Assembly: GCA_003255025.1 (NCBI GenBank)
Contig: QANY01009007.1
Span: 434,001-498,000 of the forward strand
DNA: 64,000 bases
Origin: Datisca glomerata
Lineage: Eukaryota > Streptophyta > Magnoliopsida > Cucurbitales > Datiscaceae
Direction: 5' to 3'
In this document: positions 22,521 through 33,965 of the stretch, piece after piece
Numbering within the stretch: the stretch's first letter is position 1
Layout: every line of letters begins with the position of its first letter
Notes under the pieces: generated by a model
Told to the model about the DNA's origin: nothing
Databases searched by the model: none
What the model saw: the letters and a program-made list of their open reading frames with translations, nothing else
Program-made: the position numbers and the translations under genes

Positions 22521-23500
22521 GCCTTAGATTTTTAATTATTTAATTCTTGTTCTAATTGAATCCTAAGATCTTGATCATTATTGATGGATGATCCTGAAAA
22601 AGAATTCCTAGGGCTACTAGACTGGCTATACTCCCTAATTTGAGGATTAAAACTAGAAGATTGGAAGTTAATTTTGACAGTACCATCCATGTCCTGCTGG
22701 ATATAATCTATATCTTCAATTGGTCTTTGAATTGGAGTGGGTTGGCTTTCATTAATTAAAAGCCAATTTGTAGGCAAAGTAATATTAGACCACCTAATTG
22801 TTTTAGGGACTCTAATATTGGCATTAATTTGGCTAGATTGAATAAATAGGGTTTGATTTTTGGGACTCCTATTGATGGCTTGAAAATTCATATTGGTTTT
22901 GGTAACTTTGTAGTGTATTCTAAAAATTAAAGCTAGGAGTTGTGCACCTTCTAGGATTTGGTAACCACTAGTTTTAATATTCAAAGTTAAAGATTTTTAA
23001 ATGTGTGAATCTGTTAACTAACAGACAAATCTGGGGAACAATCAAAATGGATTGGTCCACTATACAATGAGGATTCCATTAATCCTAAAATACTATCATT
23101 AAAATTTATGAATCTTGCATCTCGCAAGGCTAACAAGACAGAGGTGTTTTGGCCTCTCATTGTGAGTGGATTAACTTCAATTTGGACTAAACCAAAATGA
23201 AGGAAATTATATCCTTCGTCAATGTGATGTTTAATTGCATTAGGGGAAAGCAATTGACAAGTTTCATGCCCTTTCCCAAGAGCATATATTTTTTCAATTA
23301 TTTTTACATGATGTTGAGGCTTGAAGGAAGCAACATACCATGTTGATTTATAAATATTTTTATTAGAATTTTGGGTATATTCCATACCCTATGATCTTCT
23401 TGATCATCTACAAGGTATTCTAAATGTTCTTCGTTGATTATGTCTGAAATTGTATTCATTATAGACCTATTACCACAAGAAGAATTACTTCAAAACAATA
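22521..23500 (-). pseudogene. EPRV movement protein (30K-like) (copy 4)
   Basis: Open on the minus strand at 23385-23014 and 22984-22532, split by a stop/frameshift near 23000. Motifs: YKSTWYVASFKPQHHVKIIE, VLLALRDARFINFNDSILGL, MESSLYSGPIHFDCSPDLSV, LNIKTSGYQVLEG. These are typical of caulimovirid movement proteins, which open plasmodesmata. The start codon is mutated (TTG near 23490 where copy 6 has ATG). The C-terminal part is Ser/Asn-rich (YSQSSSPRNSFSGSS). Confidence 0.85.
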
Positions 23501-24134
23501 TACTCAATGCTCAAACGACTAAATTTTTATTATGATTGAAAACTTCATATTAGATTTTGATTAGCAATCTGCTATGACTTTTACAACCTCCTACCAGGTC
23601 GACTCTTCACGGCTTTGCCCCTACAACCACCCTACCCTCGAGATTTACGTCTCGAAGAAATCTTATTGTAATGTCTGAAGCTAACTAAATATAAATAGAT
23701 ACGTCAGCCTCTGGTAAACTAAATTTACAGATTATATAATCAAAGATTATAGAGAAATAATCAAGTATAAAAATAACTAGCCACTTGGATGGAGAGTGAG
23801 ATTAAATAAAAGAAATTATTCAAAGAAGCAATTAAGTAACAATAAAAGCAATAACAAACCATAGAGGCACTGAAGAACAGTAATTATGAAGATATTGTAT
23901 TGAAACAGTAAATACCCCTACTAGGTTTGGCTTTAATACCGAAAGGCACAAAATTGAATGTAATTTAAAGGAATTAATTATTGGAAATTAAAGAGTGGGT
24001 ATTAAGAGTGCATAAAAACAGTAAGCTTCCAAAACAATTGATAAATAATAATAGCAATAACTAGGCATAACAAGCGGTGGACAGTTTAACTATGTAGATA
24101 TTAATTTAAAATAGTTAATCTCCCCACCAGATTT

Positions 24135-24147
24135 GGCTTTAATACCA
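24135..24147 (-). other. tRNA-Met primer binding site (copy 4)
   Basis: The reverse strand reads TGGTATTAAAGCC, differing at two bases from the complement of initiator tRNA-Met (TGGTATCAGAGCC). This is the standard minus-strand DNA primer of Caulimoviridae. A second, weaker copy is at 23929-23941. Confidence 0.75.
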
Positions 24148-24277
24148 AAATGTGTGAAATTGAGTTTAATCTAAAGGAATTTAAAGACTGGGTATTAAAA
24201 GTGCACAAAAACAGTAAAAACTATATTAAGGTGTAAGATTCAAAACTGACACAAACAATAAATTTTATTAGCAACAA

Positions 24278-24305
24278 TTAAATAGTGCTCCCGCTAACTA
24301 TTTAA
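24278..24305 (-). other. Conserved leader hairpin (copy 4)
   Basis: TTAAATAGTG on one side pairs with CAC/TACTATTTAA around an 8-base C/G-rich loop. The same element occurs in copies 5/6, 6, 10/11, 11, 16 and 17 at the same distance from the TATA box. Confidence 0.75.
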
Positions 24306-24457
24306 TGTTGAAGGAAAAAGAAGAAGAAGATTACAAAAGAGGAGAAGAAGAAAGCTTTGTTTTCCAAAACAAATTTTGCTCTCAAATAGTTAAGAGTTGA
24401 AAACAAGTTCAGAGGAACAAAGTAAAAACATTTTACATTCCTACTTTAAATGGCTGC

Positions 24458-24595
24458 TATTTATAGCCAAGTATAGTGGAGTTCACCGGGAACCCATTAC
24501 TTACATGTACTATTCTTTTCTACAAAAGTAAAAATATTTTACATTCCTACTTTTGACTAGAAAATGTAAAAAACATGAATATTGACCTAATTATT
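24458..24595 (-). promoter_or_regulatory. EPRV promoter (copy 4)
   Basis: The reverse-strand TATAAATA box is at 24465-24458, with the upstream 'acttttgtagaaaagaatag' type block to 24595. There the copy ends abruptly in a leader fragment. Confidence 0.7.
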
Positions 24596-24710
24596 TGTAA
24601 AAATACAGTATAAAAATAACTAGTCACTTGGATGAAGAGTGAAATTAAATCAAAGTAATTATTCAAGAATTAAAGATTGGGAATTAAAAACTGGGTATTA
24701 AGAGTGCATA
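24596..24710 (-). other. EPRV leader fragments at a junction
   Basis: 115 bases of minus-oriented leader sequence (matching 23762-23825 and about 23985-24010) between the promoter end of copy 4 and the coat region of copy 5. No gene. Confidence 0.6.
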
Positions 24711-25540
24711 GTTTACTTCACAATGAGGTAATAAGTCTTTTTGTCATAGAATTCACAGGAATGCTTCATTCCTGGTGGAAAAAAATCTTACAGAAGAGTC
24801 TAAAAATACCATCATTTTAGCAGTTAAGATTGATGTTGAAGGAACCTCAATTATTGAAGAAGATCTGGAAACAACGCTTGATGTCATCAATACACTTCTC
24901 TATACAATAATTGAACACTTCATAGGAATTCCAAGTAATATTACTTCGCGTATCAATGATTAATTAACCAATCTTACGTGTCCAACCTTAAATGATTCCC
25001 ACCGGTACTAAAATATATTTTTTTCTAGAGTTACTATCATCCTCTCTGGAAAGAAAAATTTATTAATGGATTACCCAATTTGTTCGCACATAAAATTAGA
25101 ACTGCCCTAAGTAATGACCTAGATAATATAGACTATAATAGTCTCTCCTACGCTACAATAATTGCTACAATACAAAAAGAAGGTTTAAAAATGTGCAGTG
25201 ATATCAAAATGAATAAACAAATAAAAAATGAAAATAAAACTGTCAAATATGAATTAGGCAATTTCTGCGAGCAATATGGTTTACCCGATATTGCTCCTTC
25301 CCAGAAAAGTAATAATTCAAATTTAAGCCCTAGAATGTCTCACAAGCCTTATATGAGACAATACCACAAAAATAAGCATAAAAACTTTGACTACTTTCCA
25401 AAGAATAAAAATTATTCTAGAAGCAAAATTAATAAAAAAAATTTGATAAGAGTAAAATTATGTGTTTTAAATGTGGTCAGAATGGTCATTTTTCTAATAC
25501 TTGTCAAATCAAAAATAAAATTAATCAATTAAAAATCTCC
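24711..25540 (+). pseudogene. EPRV coat protein core with intact CCHC knuckle (copy 5)
   Basis: Starts mid-domain (LLHNEVISLFV-like), then EESKNTIILAVKIDVEGT (open 24775-24963). Open 25080-25532: FAHKIRTALSNDLDNIDY, GNFCEQYGLPDIAPSQ, a basic arm. The knuckle CFKCGQNGHFSNTC lies at 25463-25504 in the +1 frame, so a frameshift separates arm and knuckle. The knuckle binds nucleic acid in capsid proteins of this family. Confidence 0.8.
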
Positions 25541-26184
25541 GAAGAAGATAAACAAGAATTGTGTAGAATCTTAGAAACAATAGATTATTACGAGAGTAGT
25601 GATGAAGATTTAGGAGGATTTAAATCCTCTAAGTCTTCTGAATATAACTCTTCAAGTTCTGACAATAATTCTCCTAACATCTTAATGGAGTGCAGGGATA
25701 GTTGTTGTAAAAAATAGATGTTTTAAATAAAAATGAAGAACAAGAAAATCTCTTGTCAGACTTAATTAGGAAAATTGAGAATCTAGAATTAAAACAAGAA
25801 TATCTTGAGAGACTTAGGAAAGTAATTCTAAAGAAAGAAAATATTAAGTCTAATAATAACAATACTGCAAGCCTTTCACAAACCCTTGAAAAATTCACTA
25901 CAGTTAAAGGAAAGGAACAATAAGTTACCTTACAGGAACTTCAAAAAGAAATTAAAAATATTAAAGTTGAAATAAAAAAATTAAAAAAAAAATAAAACTC
26001 AAAAATAACAATAGAATTGAACCTTTTAAAAAATAGAATGTTTAATTAAAATCATGAATGTAGTGAACTGGGAGAACCTAGTCAACTCAATTCTGATAAT
26101 GAGGTTGAAGAACGTATTATCAATAATTAAAATGATAATAACTTCATCCAAATTATTAATCATATAAAAATTAAGAATTGACAC
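25541..26184 (+). pseudogene. EPRV acidic/coiled linker (copy 5)
   Basis: Continues from the knuckle: ILETIDYYESSDEDLGGF, Ser/Asp-rich, then a Lys/Glu-rich helical region with stops at 25717 and beyond. It leads into the protease. Confidence 0.65.
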
Positions 26185-26690
26185 ATAATATTCAAAATAA
26201 TAATTCAAGATTTTGTGCTTCTTGTTGATTCAGGAGCAGACTTGAATTGTATGAATGAATGACTAGTTCCCCAAAGTACTTCAAGAAGATGAAATAGTCT
26301 TAGTCTTCTGCCAATGATACTCAGATGCATATCAATTATGAAATACCCAAAGTTCATATTTACCAAGACAGTGTATGTGTTAAAACATCGATTGTCTTAG
26401 TAAAAAAATATGACTGATAAAATTATTTTAGGTTTATCATTCATTTTGTTGTCGTATCCTTTTACAACAGAGTATGATGGGATAATTACTTATCCCATGG
26501 ATGAACCTGTAAAATTCAAATTTTTTTCTTTTTCTCACAATGAGAAATTGAAAACATTAAAACAAAATTCTGTTTTTAAATCCCTAAATGTAATCTCTTG
26601 TAAAGAATATAATTGTGTTTTTTTACAAAAAAGAATAAAAAGAATTGAAGCAACTTCAAAATCTTGCTCTTATCTTTAAAGGAAGATTCC
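26185..26690 (+). pseudogene. EPRV aspartic protease remnant (copy 5)
   Basis: DSGADLNCM is encoded from 26227 (active site retained). A stop follows, then the open frame 26410-26679 with TDKIILGLSFILLSYPF and PMDEPVKFKFFSFSHNEKLK. A small deletion shortens the part before the active site. Confidence 0.75.
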
Positions 26691-27356
26691 TTTGTTTAAT
26701 GATTAATTACAAGCCCCTTAATAATATTTTAGAATGGATAAAATATCCTAAACCAAACAAAAGGGACTTAATCAACAGACTTGGAAATACTGGCGTATTC
26801 TCTGAGTTTGGCATAAAATCTTGATTTTGGCAAAACTAGATAAATGAAATTTTTTAAATAAAAAATTGCATTTGGTAGTTATAAATGGAAAATAATGTCA
26901 ATTGATCTTCGAAATGCTCCAAGTACAATAAATGAAACTTTCAACCAATTCACTAATTTCTTAATTGTCTACATTAATAATATTAGACAATATTGGTTGA
27001 ATTTGTCAATTATTTGTATTAGTGAATATGTTAAACAATTCTGGAAATACTTCAAATTGTTTGCCAAGATAATAAAACAAATAGTTTAATTATCTCTGCA
27101 AAAGAACAAAATTATTTCAATCAATTAGATTTCCAAGATTTGAATTTTATTCCCATTGATCAATTTGTTTTATTAAATCAAAATTTCTTTTGATTAATTA
27201 CAAACCTGCAAAACATGTTCCAAACAAAGTTTTGCCAGGTAACATTCTATTTTTAGCAATGTTAATTTCAATATTCAATTCATCCAATACATTAATAATT
27301 AAATTCCTAACTTCCTTACTAGTAATTTTTGCAAGAAATCATTTCAAAATTTTGCA
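26691..27356 (+). pseudogene. EPRV RT remnant and RNase H tail, lineage B (copy 5)
   Basis: RT from MINYKPLNNILEW-like sequence near 26697. The catalytic tetrad region reads TNFLIVYINNIRQYW and repeats as LSIICISEYVKQFW (26955-27045), the lineage B lesion. The RT end then joins RNase H C-terminal sequence near 27200 (KPAKHV). The RNase H core is absent. The AlkB start codon at 27357 overlaps its end. Confidence 0.75.
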
Positions 27357-27885
27357 ATGGAGGAATTTGAGGGTTCTCATCTCCTAGAATACGGAAAGGT
27401 AGAACCTAGAATACTTAATCAAAATTCTTTTAAAATCAATAAGCTCAATGACAGAGCAGCCACTTTTTGCTAAAATCCTAATTCATTAATTATGGTCATA
27501 ATGGATTTGAATATCCTAAAAATGAATGGATTGATGGATTGGATAAAATTTTAGAAAATGTTGGGTTGAAGCATGACTTCAATGCAGCATTAATCCAATG
27601 GTATGAGAAATGTGGAAAAATAGGTTTCCACAGGGATAATGAAATCTGTTATGATAACAGTAGAATTTTAACTGTGAACCTATTAGGATAAGTAATTTTT
27701 AAATTTAATTTCCAAATAAAATAATCAAAGAATTTTTTATACTGGAAGTGACTTTCTTCATCATGCCTGATAGAATTTAAAAAGGTCATAGGCATGTTGT
27801 AGAATCTTAAAAAAAAAGAATCAGAATTACTTTCAAAAATCACGTAAGAAAGATGGTACAATAATAGAAGAGTTTCGACTTAACA
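27357..27885 (+). pseudogene. AlkB-like domain of ORF2 (copy 5)
   Basis: ATG at 27357 (MEEFEGS-like), then LLEYGKVEPRILNQNSF. A stop lies near 27470. The iron-binding His is at 27629-27631 and the Asp at 27635-27637 (GFHRDNE), followed by ICYDNSRILTVNLLG. The distal half is frameshifted, and the distal His and Arg region near 27790-27850 is damaged. Confidence 0.78.
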
Positions 27886-29130
27886 ATTGACCATTAAAAC
27901 CCAAATCAACGAGAAGTCTTCTACTCCTAACCAAGCTCTATCAACAATACTCGGGTCCATCAGACCCAATCACCAATTAATCCTAGTTAACTAATTTGAC
28001 CCACTTCCTAAATCTTTTAATGCCCAATCATCTAGTCAACCAATTTCACAATACAAGAAATCACAATTTGATTTTTAAAAAATGGCCAGTGAAAATTTCT
28101 TTCATATTAAACCTCTATTTGATCATGTTGAAGGATCCTGCTCAAATTGTCAAAACCCATTTCATTCCAAAATTCCATTATGGCCCCGAACATAATAACA
28201 AAAACCTCAGTTTCTACAGAGACATTTTCTTAGAAACAGAATCCATAAAAATTAGACCAATCAGAAATTCTGAGAAAAGAATCATTTACCATTCTTTCTT
28301 TATCCTCAGAATCATAACTATGGAGGATTGGAGAATCCATCCTTCAAGTTCCAAAATAGTTTTAAATAAAAAAACAATATAATTATTTTGACTATATTAA
28401 TGCATGGCACAGGATTTTCTTGCATCAAAATAGTGATTTCTCTCTCTTTTAGTTTTTAAACTTTGATAATTTTTCAAATTGGTTCTTAAAATGGTTATAC
28501 ATTCATGATCTTAACTTAGAACTTTTTCCAATTATTTTACAACAATGTTTCAATTTGTTTTTAAAGGTTTACAAGCTTTCGCCAATTGAGGTTGCCTTTT
28601 CCCCCAATATTTTGTTTTTCAATAAAATACAAAATACCATGGATTTTGAATTGGAAATACTCGGTTGAAAATGGAATCCACACTTGAGAGTATTATATTC
28701 TATGGTGGGATAAGTTGAATATCCAGAAAATTATTACAACCATCAATTATGAAATTGCAAGTGTCCATCCCATTATGAGACTAGCAAATCCTTTTTACCC
28801 AAGCTCCATTAAAAACTAATGAGCCCATTAGCCTAGCTCCAAAAATAAAACAATCCAATTAAGATTCTTCCAATCAAAAATGAAAACCTGAATCCAAACC
28901 CTCTTCAAATGGTAAATCAAAGGCCACAAAGCCAAAGTCTAAATTGAAGTAGAAGTTAATACAAAAATGCTTCTCTTCCTTGAAGATAATCTTGATTATG
29001 ACTCTAAATCATCAGTAGAGCCAAATTACCCAATTAAACTGAAAATCCAATCATCCAGAAAGGTTACTCATCAGAAATTGAAGGACCCATTCAATAATAT
29101 CAATCTCAATGATAATAAACAAATTTAGAA
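27886..29130 (+). pseudogene. EPRV ORF2 main part, lineage B (copy 5)
   Basis: Open at 27996-28382, including LSFYRDIFLETESIKIRPIR, SEKRIIYHSFFILRII, MEDWRIHPSS. Then a Trp-rich block (28480-28520), WWDKLN-like near 28705, a Lys/Pro-rich block near 28900, and the acidic tail DNINLND-like near 29100. Many stops. Confidence 0.7.
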
Positions 29131-29700
29131 TCAATCAGTGAATGAACAGAAGAATTTTTCCTTGGAAAAATGCCAATATTTTAAATAATAAAAATTAAAG
29201 GGTCAAGAAATTTCGAAGAAATATCATGATGACAGCTCAGCACAATGCAACGGTCATAATGATCTTCAAGATTATCAATAGCAATAATGACTTCTCCAAT
29301 CAATAGTCAAGACAACATCCAAGATAATAATTATTAAAGGATGACAATGATAGCTTCTCTATAATCAACAATAAATGCACGAGAATCCAAGATAGCAATT
29401 ATCAAATAATCCAATGCACAACAATTGTCACAATGACATTTCAACGACAACAATCATGACATAGCAATTATGAAGACATGAAGACCAAGAAAACAATTAA
29501 CGAGGAAATCTTTGTAATTTGTCTCTTTATATAATAAGTTTACTAGTTGTCAAATAATTAGACATATATTTATGCTTTTTACTATTCTTAGTCAAAAGTA
29601 GACAAAAGTAGAAATGTAAATTGTTTTTACTTTTATAGAATGGAATAGTTCATTTAAGTGATGAGTTTCCAGAGAACTCCACTTTACTTGGCTATAAATA
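29131..29700 (+). promoter_or_regulatory. EPRV 3' noncoding region and promoter (copies 5/6)
   Basis: No gene. It holds iterated 'ccaagata.caattatcaa' elements (near 29325, 29390, 29490), the conserved 'acaaaagtagaaatgtaaa' block, and a TATAAATA box at 29693-29700. The same promoter serves as the 5' start of copy 6, so copies 5 and 6 stand head to tail. Confidence 0.75.
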
Positions 29701-30279
29701 GCTAGCCCTGTCCCATTTGTTTCTCAGAACTTATTTTCAACTTTTAACTATTTGAGAGCAAAACTTGTTTTGAAAAACAAAGCTTTATTCTTCTCCTCTT
29801 TTGTAATCTTCTTCTTCTTTTTCCTTCAACGTTAAATAGTGAGAGGGAGCACTATTTAATTGTTGCCAATAAACTTTACTATTTGTGTAAGTTTTGAATC
29901 TTATACCTTAATACAGTTTTACTATTTTTGTGCACTCTTAATACCCAGTCTTTAATTCCCTTAAGTTACACTCAATTTCGCGCCTTGTGGTATCAATTAT
30001 TCCTTTAATAACCAGTCACTTGGGCGGAGAGTGAGATTCAATAAAAGTAATTATCACAGATTAAATAATCAAATATTACAGAGAAATAATCAAGCATAAA
30101 AATAACGAGCCACTTGGGCGAAGAGTGAGATTAAATAAAAGCAATTATTCAGGTAAGCAACTGATAAACAATAATACCAATAACCAGCCATAACAAACAG
30201 TGAATAGTTTAACTATGTAGATATTAATTTAAAACAATATGGAATTTTTAATCATAAGAATAATTTAGTTATTTGAGCA
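29701..30279 (+). other. EPRV leader, partly inverted (copy 6)
   Basis: It contains the perfect hairpin 29832-29859, AATAAA at 29868-29873 and a primer site TGGTATCA at 29988-29995. From about 30005 to 30230 the leader text is reversed relative to copies 4 and 10/11 ('cacttgggcgaagagtgag' on the plus strand) and partly duplicated. The last 50 bases before the ORF1 start are normal. Confidence 0.7.
29832..29859 (+). other. Conserved leader hairpin (copy 6)
   Basis: TTAAATAGTG / CACTATTTAA, a perfect 10-bp stem with 8-base loop AGAGGGAG, about 135 bases after the TATA box and 9 bases before AATAAA. Position suggests a role near the terminal repeat or 3' end formation; this is inference. Confidence 0.8.
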
Positions 30280-31434
30280 ATGAGTAGATTATTTAGAAGT
30301 AATTTTTCTAGTAGCAATATGTCTACAATAACTTCAATACCTGACATAATAAATGAAGAACATTTAGAATACCCGGCAGATGATCAAGTAGATCATAGGG
30401 TATGGAATTTACCCAAAATCTCTAATAAATTTTCTTACAAATCAACATGGTTTGTTATTTCTTTCAAGTCTCAGCATCATGTAAAAAAAATTTAAAAATA
30501 TATGCTCTTGGGAGAGAGCATGAAACTTATCAAGTACTTTCCCCTAATTCAATAAAATATCATATTGAAGAAGGTTGTAATTTCCTTCAATTTGGTATAT
30601 TCCCGATTGGAGTTAAACCACTTACAAGGAGAGGACTAAATACCTCTGTCTTATTAGGTTTGCGTGATGCAAGATTCATATATTTTAATGATAGTATTTT
30701 AGGATTAATTGAATCCTCTATTTGTAATGGACCAATCCATTTCGATTATTTACCACATTTGTCTGTTAGTTTAACAGAACCCCATATTCTAAAATCTTTA
30801 ACTCTGAATATTAAAACAAGTGGTTACCAAGTCCTAGAATGTACCTAACCCATAGCTTTCATTTTTAGAATGCATTACAAAGTTACCAAACCAATATGAA
30901 TTTCCAAGCCATCAATACTAGTCCCAAATCAAACCCTATTGATTCAATCTAGCCAAAGTAATGCCAATATTAAAGTCCTTAAAACAATTAGGTGGTCTGA
31001 TATTACTTTGCCTACAAATTGGCGTTTAACAAATGAAAGTCAGGCAACTCCAATTCAACACCCAATTGAAGAAGTAGAATACATCCAGCAGTACATGGAT
31101 GATACAGTTAAAATAAACTTTCAATCTTCTAGTTCTAATCCTCAAATTAGTGAGTATAGCCAGTCTAGTACTCCTAGGAATTCCTTTTCTGAATCACCCA
31201 TTAATAATGATCAAGATCTCGGGATTCAACAATTAGAACAAGAATTAAAAAAATTAAAAATTAAAATTTTAAAACTTAATGGAATAGCTACAAATTCTCA
31301 AGTTAGTCAGTCAGTCTTTGATAATATGTCTGAACAATGTGACGAATCAGAGGCACCCACTGAATCTGATTTCCAAGTCAATCCACAACTCTTAGTCCTA
31401 AATTAGGGACCCTGAACCAAGAATACAAACCTGA
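30280..31434 (+). pseudogene. EPRV movement protein, most complete plus-strand copy (copy 6)
   Basis: ATG at 30280 (MSRLFRSNFSSSN). Open to 30495, then frame-shifted open 30447-30848, then 30939-31406. Motifs: YKSTWFVISFKSQHHVKKI, VLLGLRDARFIYFNDSILGL, IESSICNGPIHFDYLPHLSV, LNIKTSGYQVLE. The C-terminal part is Ser/Gln/Asn-rich with YIQQYMDDTVKINFQSSSS. This is a 30K-like movement protein for cell-to-cell transport. At 31435-31437 (TTG shared by both sides) it jumps into late RT, deleting coat, protease and RT core. Confidence 0.85.
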
Positions 31435-32240
31435 TTGAATCATTTGCTAGGATAATAAATCAAAATGATTTAGTTATCTCTGTGAGTAAAATTAGATTAT
31501 TTCAATCTCAGGTTAGGTTCCTAGGACTTGAAATACATCATTCTATAATAAACCAATTGATTGGGTAATACAATTTGCGGATAAATTCCCTGATGAAATC
31601 CTAGACAAAACACAATTACAAAGATTCCTAGGATCTTTAAATTACATATATGATTTTTATGATAAATTAAGAATTGATTGCAAGCCTCTCTTTGAAAGGC
31701 TAAAAAAGAATCCTCCTCCTTGGACATATGTCCATACCAATCTAATTAAAATAATTAAAACTCATGTTAAGACAATCCCTTGTCTCGGCATCCCCTCAAA
31801 TAATTCATTTAAAATTATCCAGAATGATGCTTCTGAAATAGGATGTGGAGGTATCCTGTTACAAAAAATCTCTCCAGAGTCACCTGAACAAATTGTTAGG
31901 TTCACATTTGGAAGGTGGTCCCAATCACAAATCAATTATAGTACAATTAAAAAAGAAATTTTATCTATTGTTCTGTGTATAAAAAAATTCCAAGATGACC
32001 TATTAAATAAAAAATTTATTTTAAAGATTGACTCTAAATCTGCTAAACATGTTTTGGAGAAAGATATTAAAAATATTACTTCAAAACAATTTTTTGCTAG
32101 ATTTTTTACTTTAAAACATACTTAGTATTTTTTATTTTGATATTGAATTCATTAAAGACATTCATAATTCAGTTCTTGACTTTTTGACCCATGAATTTTT
32201 ACAGGGACAAACAAGATGGGGTCTAGGCCCCAGGCCTCGA
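31435..32240 (+). pseudogene. EPRV late RT and RNase H, lineage A (copy 6)
   Basis: Starts in the RT thumb (SFARIINQNDLVISVSKIRL) and carries FLGLEIHHSII. RNase H follows with IIQNDASEIGCGGILL near 31815-31860 and IDSKSAKHV-like sequence near 32030, then the FDIEFIKDIHNSVLDFLT end. The ORF2 start at 32216 overlaps it. Stops and frameshifts occur throughout. Confidence 0.75.
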
Positions 32241-33530
32241 AGAAAATAATCAAAGGAGAGTTACCAACTCTACAATTGGCCCTTAATGTCCGAGTCAAAG
32301 AGAAGTCTTCTACTCCAAGAAATACCCAAACTGCAATACTAGGGTCTATCACGCCTAATTACCAATATGCACCGGTCAACCAATTTGACCCATTTGCAGT
32401 CTCTAAGCCCTTTGACCCATAATTGTTCATCAACTAACCAATCACCAATTATAAAAGATCTTATCCTTATCACAGGAAGACCCGCCAGTAAAAATATATT
32501 CTACATTGAACCTTCATTTGCCAATTTAAAGAACCCGATTGAAATAGCGAAAGCTCATTTCCTTCCTGATTCTCATTTTGTCCCCGGGCATAAGGATAAA
32601 ACCCTAAGTTTCTTCATAGATATTCTCTTAGAAATAAAATCAATAAATATTAAACCAATAAATAGTTCAGAAGGAAAAATATTTTATCATTCCTTTTACA
32701 TCCTAAAAATAATAACCATGGAGGAATGAAAGATCCATCCTTCAGTGTTAACAGCCCTTTTAAATAAAAAAAATGCAACTATTTTGACTATATTGATCCT
32801 TGGAAAATAATTTCCCTGTATCATAACCAATTTGCCAAAATGGTTTTTAAGGTGGTGGTCAATCCATGGCCCTATCTTTGAAATTTTCCCAATTTAATTA
32901 CAACAGAACTTTAACCTGCTTTTAAAATTATTTCAACCCTCAACAATTGATGATCATTTTCCCCCAATAATTTATTTCATGAATAAATCTAAAATTCCAT
33001 GGATTCTGAAGTGGCAGTATGCTATCGATGATGAAGTCCTCACCAGACAATACTATATTAAATGGTAGGATAAGTTCAGCACTCTAAAAATATCTGTTGC
33101 CATAAATGATGAGTTTACAAAACCCATTCACAGCTAAAAGTACTCAAACCACCTCCAACGCCCCCTTAAAAATTAAGGAGCTAGACAACCAAAATTCACA
33201 AATAAACCAATCTAAATCATCAATTTTTTTCCAAGAATCAAAGCCTACATCAAAACCTTCCCCAAAAGGAAAGACCAAGGCTATAAAATCAAAAGCAAAA
33301 TAGGAGTTAATACAGATGATGCTCCTGCTTCTTGAAGACAATAATGATTCTGACTCTGAATCCTTAGTAGAGTTGACCCAATTAATAATAAAAAGGTCCA
33401 ATCGTCCAAGACTCCCTTTCAGGAATTGAAGGGAAAATCACACGTTCCCACTCCTCCCCAGTGGGCCTATGATCCCTTCCAGGATTCACAAGACCCATTC
33501 GATAATTTGGACCTCAGTGATGACGAATAA
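32216..33530 (+). pseudogene. EPRV ORF2, lineage A, without AlkB (copy 6)
   Basis: ATG 32216 (MGSRPQASKKIIKGELPTLQ). Open to 32422, then frame-shifted open 32367-32729 (FYIEPSFANLKNPIEIAKA, LSFFIDILLEIKSINIKPIN), and 33106-33303 with a Lys/Ser/Pro-rich tail. The end is DLSDDE and stop near 33528. ORF2 starts only a few codons after the RNase H end; the AlkB domain of lineage B is missing. Confidence 0.8.
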
Positions 33531-33965
33531 AAGAAAATAATCCACCTTTGGCAAAATGCCAATAAATGTAACCAAATAGTTTTGAAGATATATTGTGGTG
33601 ACATCATAGCTCAATGCAAAGATCATAGTAGTCTTCAAAGAATAGTCACAATGCCTTCTCAATATTCAGAAAGACAAAAGTTCAAGATAACAATTATCAA
33701 TGATCAATAACAGTGCCTCCACCAGAACGAAGCAGCGACCAAAACACGAAGACCAAGAGAGCAATTATCAAAGATCTTTGTAATTTGTCATTTAGTAATA
33801 ATTCTTCTAATTCCAAAAAAATAAGGCAAATAATTATGCTTTTTACTATTTCTAGAAAAAATTAAGACAAAAGTAGAGATGTAAAATGCTTTTACTTTTG
33901 TAGAATAAAATAGTTCAAGTAACTGATAGCTTCCCGGTGAACTCCCCTTTACTTGGCTATAAATA
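33531..33965 (+). promoter_or_regulatory. EPRV 3' noncoding region and promoter (copy 6)
   Basis: It contains GATAACAATTATC at 33686-33698 and a second related element near 33755. The TATAAATA box is at 33958-33965. No gene. Confidence 0.75.

Larger units (their letters stand above)
23501..24457 (-). other. EPRV leader with duplicated primer-site region (copy 4)
   Basis: Untranslated leader between the TATA box and the movement protein. The primer-site region is present twice at an offset of 206 (23929-23940 and 24135-24146), each with the flanking 'gggtattaa...gtgca' text. A conserved hairpin is at 24278-24305, with AATAAA just upstream of it on the plus strand in mirrored form. No gene is seen apart from very short uORFs. 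Confidence 0.75.

Noticed and set aside
25674..26208. Minus-strand open frames rich in Leu, Phe, Ser and Ile
   Set aside because: Complement of the Lys/Glu/Asn-rich linker; such AT-rich coiled regions give hydrophobic antisense frames, also at 58673-59170. Not membrane proteins.
29832..29859. Leader hairpin as an intrinsic terminator or a rolling-circle origin
   Set aside because: The setting is a plant pararetrovirus promoter/leader; there is no U-tract following it, no Rep gene and no conserved nonanucleotide.
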